The translations under genes were made by a program, and so were the position numbers. A stretch of DNA of 64,000 nt from Acanthosepion esculentum (taxonomy: Eukaryota > Mollusca > Cephalopoda > Sepiida > Sepiidae), in assembly GCA_964036315.1 (NCBI GenBank), contig OZ038498.1, forward strand, positions 9,781,861 to 9,845,860, in the 5' to 3' direction. Positions 42,901 through 54,900 of this stretch are shown one piece after another. Numbering within the stretch: position 1 is the first letter of the stretch; every line of letters starts with the position of its first letter. The notes beneath the pieces are model-generated. The model had not been told where the DNA came from, ran no database searches, and saw only the letters and a program-made list of their open reading frames with translations.

Positions 42901-45900
42901 ATGACCTTTCCTGTTGACTTTCAGGTTTTGGCTGTGGATAAAGCAAGTGTTACTATGGCATGGTCTGTTGTTTGGTCCCTGGATCATAGGGATGGAAACA
43001 GGTTTCAGTAAAAGTGACAAGTTGTTCCAAAAGATTATAATATGATTGATGGAAATGCTGCAAAATCAAATAGGGGTGTCTCCTTGATATTGTTTCTGGT
43101 CAGCCTACAAGCATTTTGGCACCTTCTTGGCTGACAACTTATTTGGATACCTTCTTTATCTCCCAAAACTGTGGCCATGACCTTTCCTGTTGACTTTCAG
43201 GTTTTGGCTGTGGATAAAGCAAGTGTTACTATGGCATGGTCTGTTGTTTGGTCCCTGGATCATAGGGATGGAAACAGGTTTCAGTAAAAGTGACAAGTTG
43301 TTCCAAAAGATTATAATATGATTGATGGAAATGCTGCAAAATCAAATAGGGGTGTCTCCTTGATATTGTTTCTGGTCAGCCTACAAGCATTTTGGCACCT
43401 TCTTGGCTGACAACTTATTTGGATACCTTCTTTATCTCCCAAAACTGTGGCCATGACCTTTCCTGTTGACTTTCAGGTTTTGGCTGTGGATAAAGCAAGT
43501 GTTACTATGGCATGGTCTGTTGTTTGGTCCCTGGATCATAGGGATGGAAACAGGTTTCAGTAAAAGTGACAAGTTGTTCTAGAAGATTATAATATGATTG
43601 ATGGAAATGCTGCAAAATCAAATAGGGGTGTCTCCTTGATATTGTTTCTGGTCAGCCTACAAGCATTTTGGCACCTTCTTGGCTGACAACTTATTTGGAT
43701 ACCTTCTTTATCTCCCAAAACTGTGGCCATGACCTTTCCTGTTGACTTTCAGGTTTTGGCTGTGGATAAAGCAAGTGTTACTATGGCATGGTCTGTTGTT
43801 TGGTCCCTGGATCATAGGGATGGAAACAGGTTTCAGTAAAAGTGACAAGTTGTTCTAGAAGATTATAATATGATTGATGGAAATGCTGCAAAATCAAATA
43901 GGGGTGTCTCCTTGATATTGTTTCTGGTCAGCCTACAAGCATTTTGGCACCTTCTTGGCTGACAACTTATTTGGATACCTTCTTTATCTCCCAAAACTGT
44001 GGCCATGACCTTTCCTGTTGACTTTCAGGTTTTGGCTGTGGATAAAGCAAGTGTTACTATGGCATGGTCTGTTGTTTGGTCCCTGGATCATAGGGATGGA
44101 AACAGGTTTCAGTAAAAGTGACAAGTTGTTCTAGAAGATTATAATATGATTGATGGAAATGCTGCAAAATCAAATTGGGGTGTCTCCTTGATATTGTTTC
44201 TGGTCAGCCTACAAGCATTTTGGCACCTTCTTGGCTGACAACTTATTTGGATACCTTCTTTATCTCCCAAAACTGTGGCCATGACCTTTCCTGTTGACTT
44301 TCAGGTTTTGGCTGTGGATAAAGCAAGTGTTACTATGGCATGGTCTGTTGTTTGGTCCCTGGATCATAGGGATGGAAACAGGTTTCAGTAAAAGTGACAA
44401 GTTGTTCTAGAAGATTATAATATGATTGATGGAAATGCTGCAAAATCAAATTGGGGTGTCTCCTTGATATTGTTTCTGGTCAGCCTACAAGCATTTTGGC
44501 ACCTTCTTGGCTGACAACTTATTTGGATACCTTCTTTATCTCCCAAAACTGTGGCCATGACCTTTCCTGTTGACTTTCAGGTTTTGGCTGTGGATAAAGC
44601 AAGTGTTACTATGGCATGGTCTGTTGTTTGGTCCCTGGATCATAGGGATGGAAACAGGTTTCAGTAAAAGTGACAAGTTGTTCTAGAAGATTATAATATG
44701 ATTGATGGAAATGCTGCAAAATCAAATTGGGGTGTCTCCTTGATATTGTTTCTGGTCAGCCTACAAGCATTTTGGCACCTTCTTGGCTGACAACTTATTT
44801 GGATACCTTCTTTATCTCCCAAAACTGTGGCCATGACCTTTCCTGTTGACTTTCAGGTTTTGGCTGTGGATAAAGCAAGTGTTACTATGGCATGGTCTGT
44901 TGTTTGGTCCCTGGATCATAGGGATGGAAACAGGTTTCAGTAAAAGTGACAAGTTGTTCTAGAAGATTATAATATGATTGATGGAAATGCTGCAAAATCA
45001 AATTGGAAGTGTCTCCTTGATATTGTTTCTGGTCAGCCTACAAGCATTTTGGCACCTTCTTGGCTGACAACTTATTTGGATACCTTCTTTATCTCCCAAA
45101 ACTGTGGCCATGACCTTTCCTGTTGACTTTCAGGTTTTGGCTGTGGATAAAGCAAGTGTTACTATGGCATGGTCTGTTGTTTGGTCCCTGGATCATAGGG
45201 ATGGAAACAGGTTTCATTAAAAGTGACAAGTTGTTCTAGAAGATTATAATATGATTGATGGAAATGCTGCAAAATCAAATAGGGGTGTCTCCTTGATATT
45301 GTTTCTGGTCAGCCTACAAGCATTTTGGCACCTTCTTGGCTGACAACTTATTTGGATACCTTCTTTATCTCCCAAAACTGTGGCCATGACCTTTCCTGTT
45401 GACTTTCAGGTTTTGGCTGTGGATAAAGCAAGTGTTACTATGGCATGGTCTGTTGTTTGGTCCCTGGATCATAGGGATGGAAACAGGTTTCAGTAAAAGT
45501 GACAAGTTGTTCTAGAAGATTATAATATGATTGATGGAAATGCTGCAAAATCAAATTGGGGTGTCTCCTTGATATTGTTTCTGGTCAGCCTACAAGCATT
45601 TTGGCACCTTCTTGGCTGACAACTTATTTGGATACCTTCTTTATCTCCCAAAACTGTGGCCATGACCTTTCCTGTTGACTTTCAGGTTTTGGCTGTGGAT
45701 AAAGCAAGTGTTACTATGGCATGGTCTGTTGTTTGGTCCCTGGATCATAGGGATGGAAACAGGTTTCAGTAAAAGTGACAAGTTGTTCTAGAAGATTATA
45801 ATATGATTGATGGAAATGCTGCAAAATCAAATTGGGGTGTCTCCTTGATATTGTTTCTGGTCAGCCTACAAGCATTTTGGCACCTTCTTGGCTGACAACT

Positions 45901-48900
45901 TATTTGGATACCTTCTTTATCTCCCAAAACTGTGGCCATGACCTTTCCTGTTGACTTTCAGGTTTTGGCTGTGGATAAAGCAAGTGTTACTATGGCATGG
46001 TCTGTTGTTTGGTCCCTGGATCATAGGGATGGAAACAGGTTTCAGTAAAAGTGACAAGTTGTTCTAGAAGATTATAATATGATTGATGGAAATGCTGCAA
46101 AATCAAATTGGAAGTGTCCATATACAGTTTCTGGTTTGCATTCAAACATTTTGTCACTCATTTCACAGATGGCTTTTGTGTACCTTAAGTGGCCCTGAAT
46201 TAATAACACATGCTGAAAAGTTCTTGGCGCAGTAAAACATTTACTGTCAAACTGCTGCCTTACCACAAAAATATTGTGGTAGAAAAAAAGCTCCTTAGCC
46301 TTATTGAAGGCAATCTAAGAAAATCATAATGTGAGATTTGTAGATTCCAGGTTGGTATCTGGCATGAATAAATCCACCTTGTAGAGGCGGAAAGCCTTTT
46401 TAAAACCTGCTTGTGTATAAGTATTTCCAACCCTGGTGGCAAGGTACGATACTTCTAAGTTGCCCTAAGCCAGCTCAGAAGAACTAACATGAAAATTTCC
46501 GTACAAGAAGGGTCCACTGCTTAATCTCCACCATATGATCAGGAGCATGGGAATGATGTATCAGTGACAATCAGGAAATGACTCCTGCAGCCTCTGATTG
46601 GTGTGTTTGTTACATGTGACCAATGTAAAATAAATACAGCCACTCATAGCCAAAGAGAAGTATCTTGTTAGTATGTACTCAACCATTGGCAGAGATAGTG
46701 AAAAGAAGATAGGTTCTAAAATGTTTGGATGAACTGCTTGTTTATTAAACAATAACATTTTCTATTTGCTGATTAGTTGGAAAAAATGACTGACAAAATT
46801 TAATTTCTTATAAGCTCTTATTCTACATTTGTACTGAATTTATGCAGAAACTAAAAATAGTTTCAGATATAAATGCCTTATTATAAATTCATTTTTATGA
46901 TGTTTGGAACAAGGAATTATAATTATATACATTGCTATTCGAACCAGCACACTCATCTTGGTTGTTATACTCTCAATGTTTTGGTTGTTTTACCCTGGTA
47001 AGGCTCTAGCTGTGTGCATTCAATCCCAACAAAAATTATGAAGGTTTGTTAAAATGTTCTCAGCTCAATCCATTCCCCAAAATCAGACCATATGACTTAA
47101 CAGACTTTTTTTTTCAAAGAGTTTCTTGGACAGACAGGCTGATAATTTTTCAACACCCTCTCATAATTGCAAAAATATACATTCAGACAGTATGACCCTG
47201 TAACATTCTACCTAAAGCCAGATCTTCTTCTGACTCATGCGACACTAATTTTCACCACTAGCTGAATGTGAATGCCCTGAACACTTGAAATGGAACTAAA
47301 ATTCTGTCAACTGCACAAGGCTCTGCACATATCTTCTGTTTTTACTCACATACTCAAAGAAAAAATATGCAATACAATCCAGAATTTCCACCCAATAGCA
47401 CCTACCCGTGTGTAAAGAAACAAAATGAAAATTGGAGCCTCAAAAAAAAAAAAAAAAAAAAAAAAAAGACATAAAAGCCCATCAAATTTGTTGGAAAGCA
47501 GCCTTCTATCTCCAAGACACATCAGACTCAGCCAGCTCACCAAAGGACATCATCGCAGTAACTCATCCTTCCTTTCCTACCAGACACCTTTTACAACTCC
47601 ACTTATCTCATTTTTAGGACGAGAGACATTTACACCGATTTATCATCTGTTGTATTTTACATTAATATAATTGTTTATTTCTTTAAATTTTCATTGTTTC
47701 TTCTTTGTTCTGCCACTACACACTTATAACAACCCCAACCAATAATCTGTGTAAACAAAAAAACTTCACATATTAACCACTTGTGACTGCAGGGATATTT
47801 TCCATAAAAAAATCATATTGACAAAATATGATTCAGGACAATGTTGTTTTCAATGCCTTCTTTTAACATTATCTACATATAACCTTCAACTGCTAGCAGA
47901 ATCAGAAGAGTTAGAACAAAAAATGTCTTGTGCGTGATCAACCAATCCCAAATGTTTGAATGAAGGCAGTAAAATTTAAAATAAGACCAAAAGGAAGCAA
48001 TTTCATGCTTTTTAAAATCAATGCTTTCAGATGGTCATCATGGACTTTTCAGAGAAATGTGATTACATGCATTTTCTCTTGGAAAATACTACACGCTAGA
48101 CAATATGTACATTGATAATCAAACAGCTACAGTTTTTAGAGTAATTATTTAAATGGTTTAAGAAAATCTTTAAAAATCATTCAACACTAAGATATTTATA
48201 AAAATCATTTAAAGAAAAGATAATAATGATTATTTTAACACTAACTTCACTTACCATTTAAAAGTAAAATGACACTACCGAGGCGTTGAACAGGTCGTAT
48301 CATTAGCTCTACCAGACTTTGTCGGCCACATTCGGGTTTATTCAAGGAAATCTACATCAATGGAAAATCAAAATAATGATCTGAGTTCTATTAACAGAGC
48401 AGGCAACAATGCCTACACTTAAAAAATAATTATATTCTTTTTCTTTTTTTAAATCTGAATTAATGACTATAACTTGAAGGAGGAAAGTTTTTATCCAATC
48501 TTGATAAATTTATACTGAAAAGGTTCACTGATATTTCTTTATTTTAATAATTATAAAAAAAAAAAAAAAAAAAGGCTGTTTGGATAGTGTTTAAGCAAAT
48601 TAAATTCTTCTCACCTCCAACACGATCAAAATGAAAAACTAAAAAATAATTTTTATATGCATCTAAAAGTGAAATCATAAGTTTCTATAAGTTAATTACT
48701 TTTTTTTTATATATAAATTTACTTTCATTATTTTGTTTCCAGATATCACTAAATAGTGTAGAGATCAAGAAATGAGAATGTAATGAAGAGAGAAAGTGAG
48801 AAAATCTATTGATCAAAAATTGTTTGACCAAAGCATATTTTTTTTTAAACTTTCAAAAATTATTAGGATAAATAAATTGTAATCAGATCAGGGGAGAGAG

Positions 48901-51900
48901 AGAGAGAGAATTTACAATCCTACTTGTGAAAAGAAAGGAGAACGTATCTTACCACTAATCAAGTTAGATTTGTTGAAGATCAACATATGATATGTTTATG
49001 TTAAAAGAATGTGGAAATAAAAAATAAAAATAAAGAAAAATGCAGAAAAGCCTAAATTTGTATAGTTAAAACTGTTCCAGCATTAAAAACAGAATTACAA
49101 AATATCTTAATAAAGTGTTTCATTTGAATACAAGGCTGGACCAAAAGAGAGAAGATCAAAAAGTAGTGGGATATGACACAAGCTGCTCTAGACAACAATC
49201 TAATTTAAAATCATATCTTTAATAATGTAAATTTAAAGATGAAGACATATTTATGAATAAAAGACAATGAATTTTGGAATTGAAAATGAGTCATTATGTG
49301 AGTTTGTGCACCAAGATAAATAACACAAGGAAATTTGTGTTAGAACAACCATCTTCAATCTAAGAGATTAAAGAAAGACTGGTGTATAGGGTCATTTTAA
49401 TTTTCATTACAAATGTTTTAAAATATCAAAATATATTAACTGCATGCTGTACTTTTTTCAGTACAATGAATCAAGAGATAAAAATAAAAATAATTATTAA
49501 AAGAAAAGGCTGACTTACTTTGAGGAAGGCATGAAATCTGGGATTTCTCTTCTCACACTCAAGAATACACTCTTTTGTATTTTCAAAGTAACTGATAAAA
49601 GGTGAATAAGTCTTCACTAGGGTGTCAGTCTGCAGACAGTCCAGAAAGAAAAAAGTGTTTTATTTTTTAGATTATTGAAGAATGAAAGATTTCATTTCTT
49701 CTTTATGACAAAGGGAAAATGATTTGATCAGACAGACACACACAAAGGAATTTTATCCAAAAATATGATCATGGTAACAACTTCAAGTAAAAAAAAAAAA
49801 ATGACAAAATCAAAGAATCTAAAGAGATTATCAGGAAGCCTTATGATGGAATTTGATTTAATAGGTAAACTAAAGAAAATTTTCAAATAGGATACAAATA
49901 CAATTTATACTACCTGTAAAATTATAAATAAAATCTGCTAAGAATATCTGGAAAAAAATGAATGTGACAAGCAATAATCATAATAATCAAGACTAACATG
50001 TTTAAGAATCACATTTCCAATAATGATATCCTCCCTCCAATTGTTGACAATTTCCTCCAATTCATCCCTTATTTGACAGTGAACATCATAAATGGGAGGG
50101 ATCTTGCCAAATATCGATTTCACCTGCAGAGGTGTCAATATAGGTCCATTGTACTGGTCAGGGTTTTCAATATTTTTCTTAAAAGTCTGAAATAGAAAAG
50201 TCAATAAGTCATAAGCAAAAACAGAGAATCTATAAAACAAAAATGTATTTACAGCAATAAAATTTTCACCTAATGGTAGTATTTTTTCTCAGTCCCTAAC
50301 AAAAACATACTTACGTTCAAAATTGTATCCAAGATCTTGACATAGTTTCGTTCCGTCTGCAACATTTCCATAACAACCAAACATCGTCGTGATAGCTTGC
50401 CAGATTTTTTATCATTATTTTTTTCTAGAAACAAAAAATTATAATGTAATAGACTTCATTTTTTTTTTTTTTTTTTTTTTTTCTTGCAATAAACTGCTGG
50501 AAAATGATAGAAATGAAAAAAAAAAAAAGGGTAGTTTTAAGGAAAGACAAATCTTAGATTTCACTCTGAAAAATTTTTTTTAGCAGGGTGGGGTGAATCC
50601 TTTTTCTAAATACTCAAGTTGGTCTGGTCAAAAAGAGTAAAAGCAAGAAATTTGAAATTATAACAAAATTTATGATTCTCAATCACAATGTATCTCATCA
50701 ACGTGCTCAGTGTTTCCTTTATGATTTTTATTTCTCTTATACGTCAAAAAAAAAAAAAAATGAGCATTAAAAAGAAAATAAAAATATCAATGGAACTGTT
50801 CCAATTTTGGCTAATCCTCATCGCCAAAATGTTATAACCTAGGGAAGGTTACAGAATAGAATAAACACATGAAGGTCAGTAATGAACAATAACACTTACG
50901 ATATGACCAACACATAAGATTCACCAGCGGCATGTAGAAGTAGTCAACTGCTAGAAGCAAGTCAAGTAAATTCCACCATGAATCTCTAGCTGCAGACCAA
51001 CATACAGTATTTACTACTGTATTTATGTGAATGGGGACATAGAATGCATACAAACGATAATGGGTATGACTGGAACAAAAGTGAAGACCTATTGAGTTTT
51101 ATGATTGAAAAATGATTTTTATAATTTGAAGAAAAAGAAGAAGCTTTCTTCATTCAAAGATCTTTATCAATCAAGTTTAGAATCTGTAGGAATTATACCA
51201 AGTTAACAGCCATGTAATACAAAACATAAAGAGTTCTGTCAAGTGAAAAATTCCCAAACAAGAAAAATGTGATAAGTATGTCTCATCAAATATAAAACCC
51301 ATTCATTGTTTATAAGGAAACCAATAAACAGAAAATCGGTCAATATCCCAATATGAAAATTGAACCAAATCCTAAAAACCTACAACGGTAGGATTCTTTA
51401 CCCCAGGAACAATAAGTTTTCTATGTCAAGCATAGAGACTTGAATAAAACTCAGCAAAGTAAATATGCTTGAGTTAATGTCACACTAACAAGTTTGCACA
51501 CATTCAATGACAAAAAAAAAATAATATCCACAACTACTTTCTAAGAAATAACCATATAAAGCAACATACCGTCTCTAATAGATGTATTGTTTTCCTCATG
51601 AAATTTTCGACTGGCACTGATTGAGGTTTCATTACGGTCACTGGAAAGTCTTTTGGGTCCCCAGTTTGGAGACTGGGGGCTATCATTATAACACTGGTTA
51701 ATATCTTGAAGTAATCTCCGCTTTCTATTCTTTGAAGAAGAAGTATTTAAACAGAGTGGAATTTTCTTTTCAGGAGTTTCTTTCTAAAATCAGACAAAAG
51801 AAAACCAAAAGTTCATACATTAGTCTCTTCTGTTATGATTTAATTGAAGGTTTATCCCTAAATTAAAATTTTTATTTAGAGAGACAAAAATTAGAAATGG

Positions 51901-51947
51901 GTAAGTGTTGAACACTTCAATTTAAGTTTATTGTTGAAGTCTTTATT

Positions 51948-51999
<52 letters not shown>

Positions 52000-54900
52000 G
52001 AACAGAAAACATTAAACTATTAAAAAACAGCCACTTAGTGAATTAATTCATCTTTTGGCCAATTTCATCTTTTTTTGTGAACTTCAAATATGCACCAAAA
52101 TCATATTTGAGTAAAAGATAAATTGTTAGTTTTTACTTAAAATTAACAATTATAAAAAAATACAATCCAAAACAAGTTTTAAGTACTGAATGCAATTTTT
52201 AATTCAACTCAACAATGTTTACTTTGTCTATGAACTCAAATGCTTTTTAATCAACACAAAAACAATAGAGAAAATAAACTAAATAAAAAAAAAACTAACC
52301 TTTTCAAATAAGTAAATGTCTTCCCATGCACAAGCATCCATTTGTAAGCTACCCCAAAACCACTAGAAAATAGAAAACAATAACAATGTACATTCAAACT
52401 TCAGGTAAGCTCCTCAGGTGCTTAATTATTTTGAACTTCGTACGGACAATGAAAATGGTGTAAATGTATGGAATATTGCTGGGTTTTAAATAAAAACAGT
52501 TGAAAAAAAATAAAAGTTACTGATGACATTAAAGTAAGTTCATCAGAATAAACCAGCACATCTTGAAACAATCTAGGCTCAAAATTTTTTGTAGATTTAA
52601 ACATGCATAATTTTCTTTTCAAGAGGTTATTATCCAATTCCATGTGTGTCTATTCGAACGTACGGAGCTTAGTAAATGTCAAAAGCTCAAATAAGCAGGC
52701 ATTAAATTGTAGTGTCATGGTTCAACTGAACTATTGAGTAAACATGTCTTTCATTTGAAGACAAAAACTCAACAGACAAATTGTTGTAATTTACATCCAA
52801 GTTCTTTTTTGTCCAAGCATTTTTTGGGAATAGATAAATAATATGTATAAATAAACAGGAGTAGTAGCTTTACATAAAGGCCATAAAAAGCAAGAAGTAT
52901 TCAACTTATGTTATTATAGAGATAAACAGTTTCCTTGAACAAAGTACAAAAAGTGAAACTTACTTCAGCTCGAACAATAAACCCGTTAGGTTTTATCATT
53001 TCAGGTAGAATACTTATAGCATGATCATCAACTACAAGATGTGTACAGCGACTATCATCGGCAGACAAGTAAGTTCCACCTGCAAATACAAGATGATGAC
53101 CGACATTGAGAGAGGATGATATACAAAATAAGCTTCACCTATCAGCATTTCAAATAGGTGAAAAACTGCAACAAATGAAGAAATATGTCATCTAAATTTG
53201 ACTTTATCCTAACACCATCTTAATTATCTATTTCATTTTGCTCCCGTAATATTAATCTATAGAGAATTTTCACCTAACAGAAATAAAACCATTAAAAAAA
53301 AAAGTAAAAAAAGATACTAAATTACTGCAAGGTAACATTCCTCTTTTACTATTGTAATTTTTATTTGCCTCTACTACATGATCATCTATTTTATTCTCAA
53401 TACATTTATCATGTAAACTAATCTCAAAATTAATGGTATTTACTTTTTCATCAAGAAAAAAACTTTTACTTACCTATTTTTAGTTTTCTTCTACCTCAGT
53501 TTCAGAAAATGGATTAGACTTTTCTTTTCTCGTCTGTGGAATATTTTTTAAGTTCTGTTTTCAGTGTAATTTTCTAGATTAATTCTTTTTAATAATTTTC
53601 CTATCAATTCTTACAGGATTTAATCACTTCCATGCACTACACACGTCTTTACTATACCAATAACCACCAACATCATCACTATTAGGCTGTTCTTATAGGT
53701 TTGGAAAAAAAAAAAGAAAAAAAAGCATCCAACAGAAGAACAAGAGACTCACCATTTTCAGAAGTTAGTTCTTCCATTTGCTTCTTGTCTTCCTCACTAA
53801 AGCCATAGAAACCCAAGTAACAAAATTCAAAAGGCTTAAGCCTTAAGCACATCTATTAAGAAAAGAATTCCAGAAATTAGATCTCTCATATACAAGCCTT
53901 TAATTGATGGTCATATTAAATGTAAAATAAAACACTTTCAAAATGATAAAAAAAGCTCAAATTCATTTATATTTCAAAAGTAAAATTTCAGAATTATAAA
54001 AACAAATATTAGTAAAATAAGCAAGAATAACAGTTATTTACATTGTTTGAACTGCCGTCATCACCTTTGTTGCCATATTCAGGACGTTTCAGCCATTGTA
54101 CACACTGGTCTTCTTCAGGTGATTGGAATTTTGAACTCAACCCTTTATTTCAAGATACCTCACATATACAGTTTCCCCGAAATTCACAAAGATGGTATTC
54201 TACTCAGGACAATTGTTAGCTGCCAGGGTTCTGTGTGCCAATGGTGAGCCTGGATGTGGTGAGTTTGTTCACCAAGGTACTCATGGAAGAGGCACTATTG
54301 TTAGCCACAGTTGAAGTGGTCTCAGACTCATCCCTAAGAGAACAGACCAGTATACCAATAGACAACCCATGGAAATGCTGACTTTCTGGACACAAACAGC
54401 GCACTTCGGAATGGGATGAAATATCTATCAGCAGGATGAAAGGTTAGCAATGGGCTCACCATTATCACCAGCAATTGATAACATATACATGGAATACTTT
54501 GAAGAAATTACATTAGAATCCACATCACTAAAGTCAACTCTATGGCTGAGATACGTAGATGACACCATCATACTCTTGCCAAACCAGGAAGGGGTCCAGC
54601 TACTATTGGACCGTGTGAATTCAATAAGATCATCAATACAGTTCACAATGGAGAGAGAAAACAACAAATTAGCATTCCTGGATGTACTAATATCTCGAAC
54701 AGAGCATAGGTTCAAGACATATGCCACAAGCCAACATTCACCAAACAATACCGCAAACTTCAACTCCCACCCCCCATACAGTGAAAAGAAAGGCATTATC
54801 TGCTGCTTACAAGCAGTCATAAGTGGGTGACCCAGAGACATATGAACAAGAAATGGTCAGTATAAGCAGTACCCTACAATGTAATAACTACTCTGGGTAC

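Noticed and set aside
33498..46118. CRISPR-like array
   Set aside because: The DNA is from an animal and the units are contiguous 273/276-bp copies without unique spacers.
46072..46266. Minus-strand frame at the right end of the satellite as a host gene
   Set aside because: It runs from the last satellite unit into the flank and looks like a piece of the ancestral transposon.
50832..51053. Minus-strand frame as an extra ECT2 exon
   Set aside because: Exons 51570-51783 and 50315-50424 already join in phase and align continuously to human ECT2; the frame has no similarity and no suitable borders.
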